A stretch of 33,920 nt of DNA, from the IMG/VR virus record IMGVR_UViG_3300026097_001382, positions 1 to 33,920 of that record. One strand, given 5' to 3'. The DNA is from a virus. Position numbers and translations under genes: made by a program. The stretch's first letter is position 1. Each line of letters opens with the position of its first letter. Below the pieces are notes generated by a model. The model was not told where the DNA came from and ran no database searches. It worked only from the letters and a program-made list of their open reading frames with translations. This document shows, one piece after another, positions 1 through 7,247 of the stretch.

Positions 1-1
1 C

Positions 2-160
2 ATCCAACAATTAAAGCACAATTATCAAATTAATCAAAAAACAATGAACTCTATTAAACAACAAATCTTAGAGAAAATTCTTAAACTAAAAAAAGAACCC
101 CAAACACCAAAAGTAAAATTAGAAATTCAAAAACTACAACAATTATTAGATGAAAAATAA
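2..160 (+). CDS. Partial small ORF, unknown function, entering from upstream
   Basis: This frame is open from the left edge of the window to the TAA at 158-160. An in-frame ATG lies at 44, giving 38 residues from there, but the frame stays open upstream, so the true start may lie outside the window. The translation is rich in Lys, Gln and Leu and looks helical (for example KVKLEIQKLQQLLDEK at the C-terminus), with no recognisable domain. Its end overlaps the start of the PspC-like gene by 11 nt, a typical phage operon junction. It could also be a chance reading frame in AT-rich DNA, so confidence is limited. Confidence 0.4.
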   Translation: MQQLKHNYQINQKTMNSIKQQILEKILKLKKEPQTPKVKLEIQKLQQLLDEK

Positions 161-335
161 ATTTTACAGAAGTTATACAGATAAAAAACTTGCAGGAGTT
201 TGTAGTGGATTGGGTAGATATACAAATACAGATCCTCTATTATGGAGATTGGGTTTTATTTTATTAGGACCTGGTATGTTACTTTACTATATATTAATCA
301 CCCTATTAACAGAAACAATAGAGTATAATGATTAG
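150..335 (+). CDS. PspC-domain small membrane protein
   Basis: The 61-residue protein matches the PspC domain along almost its whole length. A short basic N-terminus is followed by the conserved KLAGVCSGLGRY block (about residues 13-24), then DPLLWRL (about 28-34), then one hydrophobic segment (about 35-53) that should cross the membrane. In bacteria PspC proteins sit in the inner membrane and take part in the phage-shock envelope stress response. Stand-alone PspC proteins of this size are common in Bacteroidota. The start overlaps the preceding frame. The role in the phage is inferred only: it may protect the host membrane during infection or may be a captured host gene. Family assignment is fairly secure. 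Confidence 0.8.
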   Translation: MKNKFYRSYTDKKLAGVCSGLGRYTNTDPLLWRLGFILLGPGMLLYYILITLLTETIEYND

Positions 336-378
336 ATTATTTTAAATAACAATAAATTAAATTAGGAGTTAAAAAATT

Positions 379-627
379 ATGAAAAAAATATTTGATTTAG
401 TTAAAAAGTATCCCAATAATGCAGAACTGGGTGCAGAAATTAGAAAACTTTATTGGGATCATATTGATAAATTTCAAGAGTTAGAAAAAGAAATGGAAGA
501 TTCTTTTATCTATGAATCACCAGATGATGGTAATACAGTTTACGAACGAAAATTTGGACAAGATATAAGTGAAAGAACTCTTGTTACCGATAAATCACAA
601 TTATCTTTATTTCCAGATTACAAATAA
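379..627 (+). CDS. Hypothetical protein, 82 residues
   Basis: An AGGAG-like ribosome-binding site (TTAGGAG) lies just upstream of the ATG. The 82-residue product is acidic and charged, with a helical middle (about residues 15-40, KLYWDHIDKFQELEKEME) and a polar C-terminus. It has no signal peptide, membrane segment or motif that I recognise. It lies in a run of small plus-strand genes and is followed after 13 nt by peptide deformylase, so co-transcription is likely. The function is unknown. Confidence 0.7.
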   Translation: MKKIFDLVKKYPNNAELGAEIRKLYWDHIDKFQELEKEMEDSFIYESPDDGNTVYERKFGQDISERTLVTDKSQLSLFPDYK

Positions 628-640
628 TTTATAAAATAAA

Positions 641-1255
641 ATGAGATTAGTTACAGATAGTAGTAAATTAAAAAAGGTTGTTGAACCACAACCAATGACA
701 CAAGAACAAATTGATGAAGTATCAGTTAAACTTCTTGATGGTCTGAAAAAGTTTGGTGGAGTTGGATTGGCTACAAACCAAATCGGATTAGATGTTCGTG
801 CTTGTGTAATCAATGTAAAAGAACCTTTAGTTCTTATCAACCCAAAAGTAGTTGAGGTTTCTGAAGAAGTTGTTGCGTATGTAGAACAATGTTTATCTAT
901 TCCTAAAACAATTAAAACACCAAAGAAAACTGTAAGACATAAATCTATTACAGTTGAGTGTGATAACTTAGGAACAGTATTATTTTCACCAGACCAAAAA
1001 GAACCGTATAAAGATTCACAAGAGTTTTTCTCAGATGAAGGCCTTTTAGAATGTGTGGTTGCTCAACATGAGATTGACCACTTAAATGGTATCTTAATGA
1101 CTGATGAAAAAAGAAGATATACAACTACTTTAACTTCAACAAAAAAATATGGTAGAAATGAAAGAGTGATGATTAAATTACCTAATGGAAATACTGAATT
1201 TATGAAGTATAAAAAGGCAGAATCATTACTTTCAATGGGAGCAGAAATTTTATAA
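641..1255 (+). CDS. def: Peptide deformylase
   Basis: Peptide deformylase removes the formyl group from the N-terminal methionine of new proteins, using a bound metal. All three family motifs are visible: motif 1 GVGLATNQIG (residues 40-49, consensus GxGLAAxQ), motif 2 EQCLS (82-86, consensus EGCLS, metal ligand Cys84) and motif 3 QHEIDHLNG (142-150, with His143, Glu144 and His147). The 204-residue length is slightly above the bacterial norm because of an insert at about 108-132 and a tail of roughly 50 residues after motif 3. Gly to Gln in motif 2 is a visible deviation, but the ligands and catalytic Glu are intact, so it is probably active. Marine phages, notably cyanophages, are known to carry this gene, usually explained as keeping deformylation going late in infection. 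Confidence 0.95.
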   Translation: MRLVTDSSKLKKVVEPQPMTQEQIDEVSVKLLDGLKKFGGVGLATNQIGLDVRACVINVKEPLVLINPKVVEVSEEVVAYVEQCLSIPKTIKTPKKTVRHKSITVECDNLGTVLFSPDQKEPYKDSQEFFSDEGLLECVVAQHEIDHLNGILMTDEKRRYTTTLTSTKKYGRNERVMIKLPNGNTEFMKYKKAESLLSMGAEIL

Positions 1256-1267
1256 AAAAAAGAAAAT

Positions 1268-1522
1268 ATGGCAAAACTTATATTTAAATATACCGATGAA
1301 CTCTTAGAAGATTATAGAGAAGCATCTGAAATCGAATTCAAAGTACCAGATGATATGGATATTAATGAGTTCAAAATTATGTGTGTTAGATTGGCATCTT
1401 CAATCGGTTACCATCAAAAAAGTATCGAACGGGCTTTCGGTGATTTGGTTTGGGGAGATGAAGATAAAGATGAACTAAGAGAACTATTGGATGGACTCAA
1501 CCTCAAGAGAAATAATAAATAA
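1268..1522 (+). CDS. Hypothetical acidic protein, 84 residues
   Basis: The 84-residue protein begins 12 nt after the deformylase stop. It is acidic, with a mixed N-terminal part (MAKLIFKYTDELLEDYREAS) and a helical region around residues 36-60 (FKIMCVRLASSIGYHQKSI), ending in an Asp/Glu-rich stretch. I recognise no domain. Its 3' end overlaps the next gene by 32 nt in a different frame, longer than the usual 1-4 nt overlaps here. The function is unknown, but base composition and placement fit a real phage gene. Confidence 0.7.
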   Translation: MAKLIFKYTDELLEDYREASEIEFKVPDDMDINEFKIMCVRLASSIGYHQKSIERAFGDLVWGDEDKDELRELLDGLNLKRNNK

Positions 1523-1748
1523 ACTAAACGATAGATTACTAAATCAAACAGTAATTATTCAAACTTTATGTAATATCCTCATTGACAAGGAAGTTATATC
1601 ACAAGATGAACTCGAAAAAAGAATCGAAGAAAATGTAGATGATGTTAATAATCAACTAAAAGAATTAAAAAGCATTTTTGATTCCACAACAGATTCAGAA
1701 GAAGAGTTCGAAATCACCAATTATTATGGGCCACTTGGTGAGGCATAA
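1491..1748 (+). CDS. Hypothetical coiled-coil protein, 85 residues
   Basis: The start lies inside the preceding gene (32-nt overlap, different frame). No later in-frame ATG would remove the overlap, so this start is kept. The protein is predicted helical over most of its length (about residues 6-65, with regular Ile/Leu spacing), consistent with a short coiled coil, and ends in a distinct YYGPLGEA tail. There is no signal peptide or known domain. It is the last gene before a promoter and inverted repeat at 1752-1799, so it probably ends this small operon. The function is unknown. Confidence 0.65.
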   Translation: MDSTSREIINKLNDRLLNQTVIIQTLCNILIDKEVISQDELEKRIEENVDDVNNQLKELKSIFDSTTDSEEEFEITNYYGPLGEA

Positions 1749-1751
1749 TAA

Positions 1752-1799
1752 TTAAATTTGTATAATTGAAATTTTTTTTGTATCTTTATACAAATTTAA
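1752..1799 (+). repeat. 13-bp perfect inverted repeat bracketing a promoter
   Basis: The left arm TTAAATTTGTATA (1752-1764) is the exact reverse complement of the right arm TATACAAATTTAA (1787-1799), with a 22-nt spacer. The left arm covers the -33 box of the promoter described next, and the right arm covers the end of its -7 box and the expected transcription start. This suits a two-half-site operator, or a stem-loop that would form only if transcription started upstream. It is not followed by a T-run, so it is not a standard terminator. Confidence 0.7.
1757..1788 (+). promoter_or_regulatory. Bacteroidota-type promoter for the lysozyme-like gene
   Basis: TTTG at 1757-1760, then exactly 20 nt, then TATCTTTA at 1781-1788. 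This matches the Bacteroidota housekeeping consensus TTTG-N19-21-TAnnTTTG with one change in the final base. Transcription would start around 1795, shortly before the AGGAG ribosome-binding site at 1801-1805 and the ATG at 1812. It fits an early or middle promoter read by unmodified host RNA polymerase. Confidence 0.7.
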
Positions 1800-1811
1800 A
1801 AGGAGTATCTT

Positions 1812-2387
1812 ATGAAAAACTTTTTATTACTAATTTTAATCAGTACTTTATTTTTCATTACGGCATTCAAAGTTGCTGAAGCTCACTTAGAACCGATAAA
1901 AGAATTACCAGATAAAATGGATACGGTTTCATACATTGGTAAAGTAGAAGTATTGAATATTGATTTGAAAACTCATAATTCTTTTTTAGATAAGATTGGC
2001 TTTTATGAAAGTTCCAATGATTATTCAAAAGTAAATCGATTTGGGTACATGGGAAAATATCAATTTCACGTGGAAACATTAAAATTAATTGATATTAATG
2101 TACCAAAGAAACAGTTTTTATCTTCACCAATATTACAAGAAGAAGCAATGAAACGATTATTAACAGAAAATAAAAAAACATTAAGATACTTTATTAAAAA
2201 ATATAATGGCAAAGTAAAATATGGTGTTTATATAACTGAAAGTGGAGTTCTTGCCGCAGCACATTTAGGTGGTGCAGGTAATGTTATAAAATGGTTTAGA
2301 AATGGAGAAGATTTTCAAGATGCAAACGGAACTCCTATTACAAAATATATGAAAACCTTTTCAGGTTATAACTTAAATTTAGAATAA
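1812..2387 (+). CDS. Secreted lysozyme-like (transglycosylase-type) protein
   Basis: The 191-residue protein starts with a signal peptide: Lys3, then a hydrophobic core (about residues 4-19) ending near VAEA (24). Positions about 58-185 resemble a lysozyme-like/transglycosylase fold. The block GFYESSNDYSKVNRFGYMGKY places a likely catalytic Glu at residue 66 and is followed by the YQF element (residues 84-86) usual in this family. Near the C-terminus, GVLAAAHLGGAG matches the helix found at the end of such domains. It would cut peptidoglycan from the periplasmic side, in lysis or envelope weakening. It has a strong AAAAGGAG ribosome-binding site and its own host-type promoter with an inverted repeat. 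No holin is evident beside it. The fold is fairly sure; the exact bond cleaved is not known. Confidence 0.75.
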   Translation: MKNFLLLILISTLFFITAFKVAEAHLEPIKELPDKMDTVSYIGKVEVLNIDLKTHNSFLDKIGFYESSNDYSKVNRFGYMGKYQFHVETLKLIDINVPKKQFLSSPILQEEAMKRLLTENKKTLRYFIKKYNGKVKYGVYITESGVLAAAHLGGAGNVIKWFRNGEDFQDANGTPITKYMKTFSGYNLNLE

Positions 2388-2388
2388 T

Positions 2389-2664
2389 ATGATAGAATAT
2401 TTTACAACTTTCAACATTATCATTACAATTTCTATTATCTTAAATATTATATTCCTTATTGGAATACGGAATTTGTTAAGACAGAATGAACAGTTGGAGG
2501 ATAGATTGGTTACCTTAGTAGAAGATGTAAGAACACGGGTATCTAATTCTCTTGAGAATATGAGAAGATTAGATAATAGAGAAGTTTTTGAAAAGGATGA
2601 TGAAGTAGGAGTTTCATTTGATGAAATAAAAAAAATAATAGAAGATTTAGATAACGAAATATAA
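2389..2664 (+). CDS. Small membrane-anchored coiled-coil protein
   Basis: The 91-residue protein begins right after the lysozyme-like stop. Residues about 7-27 form one hydrophobic membrane segment (FNIIITISIILNIIFLIGI). The rest is a charged helical region (about 30-65), then an acidic block (VFEKDDEVGVSFDEI, about 66-80). It ends 3 nt before the gp55-like gene. I recall similar small membrane/coiled-coil proteins in marine T4-like phages, but I cannot name a function. A spanin or holin role next to the lysozyme-like gene is possible but not supported by a specific motif. Confidence 0.7.
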   Translation: MIEYFTTFNIIITISIILNIIFLIGIRNLLRQNEQLEDRLVTLVEDVRTRVSNSLENMRRLDNREVFEKDDEVGVSFDEIKKIIEDLDNEI

Positions 2665-2667
2665 TTT

Positions 2668-3390
2668 ATGGCTAAACAGAGAAGAAAAAAATCCAAAATT
2701 TATTTTGGTACACCTGCACAAGAAGCAATTATAGAATATAACAAATGTAAAGATCCTGTAAAGAGGTCAAAAATTTACGAAGAACGAATTAAATATCCAT
2801 TTGAAAAACTTGCAGAAAATGTAATTAACACATTTAAGTTTTCATACTTTGATGTTCCAAAAAAAGATATTCAAACGGAAGTAGTTTCTACGATGGTAGA
2901 AAAAATGCATATGTTTCAAGAAGGAAAGGGTAGAGCATTTTCATACTTTACCATCATTGCAAAGAACCATTTGATTCTAAAAAATAATGGAAACTATAAA
3001 CGATGGAAACAAAATGCTCTTATATCAGAAATGCCAGAAACTTGGAATCCTGAAAATGATCATTACCAGATGGAAGAGAATAATGAATTTAGGGATTTTA
3101 AAGATTTAATGTTAGAGTATTGGGATAAGCACCTTAATACAGTTTTTACGAAAAGAAGAGATATACAAATTGCTGATGCAGTATTAGAACTTTTCCGTAG
3201 AAGTGAGTATATAGAAAACTTTAATAAAAAACACCTGTATCTACTTATTAGAGAAATGACTGATTGTAAAACTCATTATATTACCAAGGTTGTAAATGTA
3301 ATGAAGACTCATCAGAAGAAAATGTTAAATGAATATTTAGAAAGAGGTCAATTTGATGATATTGACGATGTAATTTGGGATAATAAATAA
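2668..3390 (+). CDS. gp55: Late-transcription sigma factor, gp55-like
   Basis: T4 gp55 is a small, divergent sigma factor that directs host RNA polymerase to late (virion) promoters together with the sliding clamp and gp33. This 240-residue protein shows the gp55 pattern. A helical segment YPFEKLAENVINTFKFSYF (about 43-61) is followed by KDIQTEVVSTMVEKMHMF (about 66-83) and GKGRAFSYFTIIAKNHLI (about 86-103), which corresponds to sigma region 2, the part that binds core polymerase and the promoter box. The C-terminal half is helical and basic, then ends acidic (FDDIDDVIWDNK). It is longer than T4 gp55 (185 residues). Its presence fits the repeated TATATTTAT sites upstream of virion genes here. 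Family call is by pattern, not by search. Confidence 0.75.
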   Translation: MAKQRRKKSKIYFGTPAQEAIIEYNKCKDPVKRSKIYEERIKYPFEKLAENVINTFKFSYFDVPKKDIQTEVVSTMVEKMHMFQEGKGRAFSYFTIIAKNHLILKNNGNYKRWKQNALISEMPETWNPENDHYQMEENNEFRDFKDLMLEYWDKHLNTVFTKRRDIQIADAVLELFRRSEYIENFNKKHLYLLIREMTDCKTHYITKVVNVMKTHQKKMLNEYLERGQFDDIDDVIWDNK

Positions 3391-3392
3391 AT

Positions 3393-5105
3393 ATGAAAAC
3401 TGGTTATATTTTAGGATTGAGTTGTGGGTTTCACGATTCAGCTGTATCTTTATTAAAAAATGGTAAAGTGATAGCTGCAGTAGAAGAAGAAAGATTTACT
3501 GGTATAAAACACGATTCATCTTTCCCTAAAAATAGTATAGATTGGATTTTTAAACAATATAATATTGGTTCTGATGATTTAGATGCAATTTGTTTTTACG
3601 AAATTCCTGATTTAAAAATAAATAGAATAAAAAAATCTACAAAGAGAGGTGGTATTTTTAATACCTTCAAAAGAAATAAAATAATTTCTAAAAATGTTTC
3701 TCAATACAAGTTATTTAAAAATGAACTTAATTCTATTAAAGGTAAGGATACTGAAATATCTTATGTAAATCATCACGACTCTCATGCTGCTTATTCTTAT
3801 TATACATCCCCATTTGATGAATCAACCATCTTATGTGTAGATGGAGTTGGTGAGTGGGATACTACTACTACCTATTATGGTAAAGAAAATAAACTAAAAA
3901 AGTTATCAGAAATACAGTTTCCACACTCACTTGGAATGTTGTATTCAACCTTTACTGCTTTCTTAGGATTTAAACCAAACGAAGGTGAGTATAAAGTAAT
4001 GGGTCTTGCACCATATGGGGATTACAAAAAATACTTATCTAAGTTTTCTCAACTCATTATACCAACTATTGATGGTGGGTTTGAATTAAACATGAATTAC
4101 TTTACCTTTGATTGGGATGATAAAACAATGTTTAACGAAAAGTTGGGACAGTTGTTTGGATTACCAAATAGATTACCAGATGAAGAACTTACCCAAGACC
4201 ATAAAGATTTAGCAGCAACTTTACAACATCAATATGAGTATTACTTTTTTAGATTATTAGATAAACTATATAAAGATAATCCCATAGAGAATATTTGTTT
4301 GGGAGGTGGTTCTGCTTATAATGGTACTGCAAATGGTAAAATACTTACTTATACCGATTATAAAAACTTATGGATTCCACCTGCACCATCTGATGCTGGT
4401 TCTGCTATTGGATGTGCTTTATATTATTATTATTCAACTAATAATGATGGAGAACGAATCGATAATACAAACCCATATCTAGGGCCATCTTATAATAAAG
4501 AGGATATACAAAAAAGTTTAGATTTATTTTCTAATCAAATAAATTATGTTGAAAGGAACGATACTGATTTAATTCCCTTAATCGCAAAACAAATAAAAGA
4601 AGGAATGGTAATTGGTTGGTTTGACGGTAGAATAGAATTTGGTGCACGTGCTCTTGGTAATCGTTCTATACTTGCAAATCCACGAGACCCTCATATGAAA
4701 TCAAGAGTAAATCGTGTAATTAAAAAACGAGAAGGGTTCAGACCATTTGCCCCAATAGTTAGATGGGAAGACCAGGATAAATTTTTTGATTACCCACATG
4801 AAGTTCCTTATATGAATCAAGTTGTAAAGGTAAATTATAAACATACTTCCAAACTTCCTGCAATTACTCATGTAGATGGTACTGCAAGAATACAATCTTT
4901 AAAATCAAATCAACACCCAAGAATATATAAACTTCTATCAGAACTTGAAAAATTAAATGGTTATCCGATTGTACTTAATACATCATTTAACTTAAAAGAC
5001 CAGACAATGGTATTAGACCCAAAAACAGCAATTGAAACTTTTTTAAATTGTGAAATGGATACTCTTGTTATAGAAAATTATATTATAAAGAAAAAAGTTT
5101 CATAA
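3393..5105 (+). CDS. Carbamoyltransferase, NodU/TobZ family
   Basis: Family members make carbamoyl-adenylate from carbamoyl phosphate and ATP and transfer the carbamoyl group to a hydroxyl on a sugar or similar acceptor. At 570 residues the length is normal. Visible motifs are GLSCGFHDSAVSLL (8-21), AAVEEERFTGIKHDSSFP (28-45), the metal-site block NHHDSHAAYSYY (about 126-137), CVDGVGEWDTT (about 148), EGEYKVMGLAPYG (about 197), and in the C-terminal domain GRIEFGARALGNRSILANPR (about 412) and PAITHVDGTARIQ. All expected elements are present, so it should be active. The acceptor is unknown: a modified nucleotide, a surface glycan or a virion sugar. Relatives occur in cyanophages and other large phages. 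It starts 2 nt after gp55. Confidence 0.93.
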   Translation: MKTGYILGLSCGFHDSAVSLLKNGKVIAAVEEERFTGIKHDSSFPKNSIDWIFKQYNIGSDDLDAICFYEIPDLKINRIKKSTKRGGIFNTFKRNKIISKNVSQYKLFKNELNSIKGKDTEISYVNHHDSHAAYSYYTSPFDESTILCVDGVGEWDTTTTYYGKENKLKKLSEIQFPHSLGMLYSTFTAFLGFKPNEGEYKVMGLAPYGDYKKYLSKFSQLIIPTIDGGFELNMNYFTFDWDDKTMFNEKLGQLFGLPNRLPDEELTQDHKDLAATLQHQYEYYFFRLLDKLYKDNPIENICLGGGSAYNGTANGKILTYTDYKNLWIPPAPSDAGSAIGCALYYYYSTNNDGERIDNTNPYLGPSYNKEDIQKSLDLFSNQINYVERNDTDLIPLIAKQIKEGMVIGWFDGRIEFGARALGNRSILANPRDPHMKSRVNRVIKKREGFRPFAPIVRWEDQDKFFDYPHEVPYMNQVVKVNYKHTSKLPAITHVDGTARIQSLKSNQHPRIYKLLSELEKLNGYPIVLNTSFNLKDQTMVLDPKTAIETFLNCEMDTLVIENYIIKKKVS

Positions 5106-5167
5106 TATACACTTAATAATATTAACAATTTCTTAACATTACTATACTTATAATAAAGAAACTTATT

Positions 5168-5521
5168 ATGAAGTATATTATTACAACTATTTTATTATTG
5201 TTTTTTTCAGTTAATTTATTTTCCCAAGAAAGAAAACTAATTAAACTAAATAAAAATCTTTACCAGTACAAAGTTTATGATAACAATGGAAATTTAGAAC
5301 AAAGAGGTTTTTACAAAAAAGAAAATGATATTTTTCTTAAACAAGGGATGTGGAGAAATCAACTAGGAACAAAGGCTTTGTTTGATAATGATAAATTAAT
5401 TTGGGTCAAACTTAAAGGAGAAAAAAAATACTATTGGAAAGAAATTCAGTTTGAACGATTAAAGAGGAAAGTCAGAAAATTAGAACAAATAATCGTTTCT
5501 ATTGATAAAGATTTAGAATAA
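5168..5521 (+). CDS. Small secreted protein with Bacteroidota-type signal peptide
   Basis: The 117-residue protein begins with a signal peptide (MKYIITTILLLFFSVNLFSQ). The likely cleavage after FS, before QE, is very typical of Bacteroidota exported proteins. The mature part contains YDNNGNLEQRGFYKKEN and QGMWRN, which resemble the repeats of MORN/YwqK-like proteins, and a basic helical C-terminus (about 93-117). It has no Cys at the cleavage site, so it is not a lipoprotein. A terminator follows at once (5533-5558). The function is unknown; it would act in the periplasm or outside. It may be a host-derived gene. Confidence 0.75.
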   Translation: MKYIITTILLLFFSVNLFSQERKLIKLNKNLYQYKVYDNNGNLEQRGFYKKENDIFLKQGMWRNQLGTKALFDNDKLIWVKLKGEKKYYWKEIQFERLKRKVRKLEQIIVSIDKDLE

Positions 5522-5532
5522 TTAAAAAAGAT

Positions 5533-5558
5533 AAACCCCACCGAAGTGGGGTTTTTTT
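5533..5558 (+). terminator. Rho-independent terminator, stem AAACCCCAC/GTGGGGTTT
   Basis: A 9-bp perfect stem, AAACCCCAC (5533-5541) and GTGGGGTTT (5546-5554), has a 4-nt loop CGAA and is followed by a T-run. It closes the first gene block. The late promoter-like box starts 11 nt after the stem end, the same arrangement as at 22332. Confidence 0.9.
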
Positions 5559-5564
5559 ATTTGA

Positions 5565-5573
5565 TATATTTAT
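5565..5573 (+). promoter_or_regulatory. Putative late promoter, TATATTTAT
   Basis: A perfect copy of the motif seen before most virion transcription units here, 25 nt before the ATG at 5599. No TTTG -33 box lies about 20 nt upstream, as expected for a gp55-type single-box late promoter. Functional assignment is inference. Confidence 0.65.
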
Positions 5574-5598
5574 ATGAAACATACTATGGTAAAATGAT

Positions 5599-6012
5599 AT
5601 GAGTACCGATTTTGAATTATTTCCTGGTAAATCTCTAAGTGGATTGTTCAAAGATATCTATGATAATCAACAGAACAAGAAACAAAGAATATCAGAACTA
5701 ATCTCTGAAATGAAAAAAGTGATTAGACATGCTGGTGATATGGCAACTATTGGGCCCATCATCAAAGACCTAGTTGATACCTCAGTTAAAAATGATGATT
5801 CTTTAATTAAGATGGCAGCAATTGCTCAAAGAATCATTGGTGCACAACATAAAGCAGAAGGTGATGTTGGTTTTCTTTCCGATGAAGAAAAAGAACAACT
5901 ACTCAAAGATTTAGAAACTACTGCAAAAGAAGTAGTAGATGAACAAGATTATAAAGTCGATGAACTAACTAATGAAGTTGAAGAACTAAAAAAGAAAGTT
6001 GGTAATAGATGA
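5599..6012 (+). CDS. Conserved hypothetical protein at head of baseplate block
   Basis: The 137-residue, mostly helical protein opens with FELFPGKSLSGLFKDIYDN and ends in a coiled-coil-like segment (about 107-135, DYKVDELTNEVEELKKKV). It overlaps the gp5-like gene by 4 nt (ATGA), so the two are translationally coupled. From memory, proteins with this ELFPGK...LFKDIY opening occur beside baseplate genes in marine T4-like phages, but I know of no assigned function. A baseplate assembly or packaging role is possible. It is the first gene after the late promoter-like box at 5565. Confidence 0.75.
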   Translation: MSTDFELFPGKSLSGLFKDIYDNQQNKKQRISELISEMKKVIRHAGDMATIGPIIKDLVDTSVKNDDSLIKMAAIAQRIIGAQHKAEGDVGFLSDEEKEQLLKDLETTAKEVVDEQDYKVDELTNEVEELKKKVGNR

Positions 6013-7247
6013 GTAATAGATTAACTTATTCAAATCAAATATCATCAAAGATAAAATCTAAAAAAAGTGATGTAAAATTAGCTATTGTTTTAGATGTAGT
6101 TACCGATGATACACATCCTATAATTTTTGATTTGGGAATATCAAATAATACCGGTGATGGCAGAAATACAAGTGTAATTGGTTCGGTAAAGCTTAGAAAG
6201 TTGGATGATGTTACATCTTCAGTTGATTCATTATTATATTATCCTCCCCTAGATTATGGTTCAATAGATTTACCTATCGTTGGTGAAATTGTAGAAATTA
6301 TTACTAATGGATCAGGTAAAAGATTTTATCGAAGAATAACCACTTCAAAATTAAATACTGGAAACGCAAATATAGATACAGAAAAAAATTTAAATCCTGT
6401 AATAGAAGAATCATCATCTGATAAATCAACTAATTACAAAAATACATCTCAGACCGGTACTCCCTCATCTACTAATGATGAGAATGATACTTTCGAAAAC
6501 AAATACTTTGAACCATCACAGATAAATCATCTTATTTTATATGAAGGTGATAAATTAGTCCAATCACGATTTGGTCAATCAATCCGTTTTAGTGGTTTTA
6601 ATAATGAAAATAATGTATTCTCACCAACTATTATTATTAGAAACCGACAAGGTGATAAATCAATAGAAAATTTAAAAGAAGGAACTCCAACAGAAGAAAA
6701 TTTCATTGATGATGGTTCAACAATTGCGATGACAAGTGGTGAATATGAAATGGGGTTTGCTCCAGGTACAGTTGATACTCCACTTGAAACCACTCCAATT
6801 TATACAGAAGAACCAGAATTAAAAGGAACTGATCAAATCCTTATTAATAGTGGTAGAATTATTATTTCATCTAAAGATTCAGAAATGATGTTTTACTCAA
6901 AGGGTAATTACTCATTTGTTTCGGATGGTAAATTAACTATTGATAATGGATTAGATGGTGCCGAAATGGATTTTAATGGTGAGGTTAGAATGACCACAAA
7001 TTCTAATGATATATTTTTAATAGGAGATGGTGGAGAAATTTACTTAAACACTGAATCTAATGAACAACCTCTCGTAAGGGGGAATGTACTTGTAGAGATA
7101 TTACAAGATTTAATCGATACAATCAATCAACAAGTTTTCTTAACACCATCTGGTCCAACTTCTGCTGGCCCAACAAACTCAACCGATTTCAATACTATAA
7201 AATCTAGACTAGAAGATTTTCTTTCTACTACAAACTACACTGAGTAA
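6009..7247 (+). CDS. gp5: Baseplate central spike/hub protein, gp5-like
   Basis: T4 gp5 forms the needle at the centre of the baseplate through an OB-fold and a beta-helix. This 412-residue protein has a beta-rich N-terminal half with an OB-like entry (DLPIVGEIVEIITNGSGKRFYRR, about 97-119), then a Ser/Thr/Asn-rich linker (about 125-165). The block YEGDKLVQSRFGQSIRFSGF (about 178-197) and ILINSGRIIISSKDSEMMFY...GEIYLNTES (about 277-350) follow, and their short regular strands fit the beta-helical spike. No lysozyme domain is inserted, unlike T4 gp5; the lysozyme-like gene at 1812 is separate and has a signal peptide. The next gene starts at its stop (TAATG). Confidence 0.72.
   Translation: MSNRLTYSNQISSKIKSKKSDVKLAIVLDVVTDDTHPIIFDLGISNNTGDGRNTSVIGSVKLRKLDDVTSSVDSLLYYPPLDYGSIDLPIVGEIVEIITNGSGKRFYRRITTSKLNTGNANIDTEKNLNPVIEESSSDKSTNYKNTSQTGTPSSTNDENDTFENKYFEPSQINHLILYEGDKLVQSRFGQSIRFSGFNNENNVFSPTIIIRNRQGDKSIENLKEGTPTEENFIDDGSTIAMTSGEYEMGFAPGTVDTPLETTPIYTEEPELKGTDQILINSGRIIISSKDSEMMFYSKGNYSFVSDGKLTIDNGLDGAEMDFNGEVRMTTNSNDIFLIGDGGEIYLNTESNEQPLVRGNVLVEILQDLIDTINQQVFLTPSGPTSAGPTNSTDFNTIKSRLEDFLSTTNYTE

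Noticed and set aside
607-840. Minus-strand frame over the start of peptide deformylase
   Set aside because: It is antisense to motif 1 of a clear deformylase; composition looks like a shadow.
5143-5154. TATACTTATAAT before the secreted-protein gene as a late or host-type promoter
   Set aside because: One mismatch to the late box and no good -33 box; suggestive, but too weak to list as a feature.
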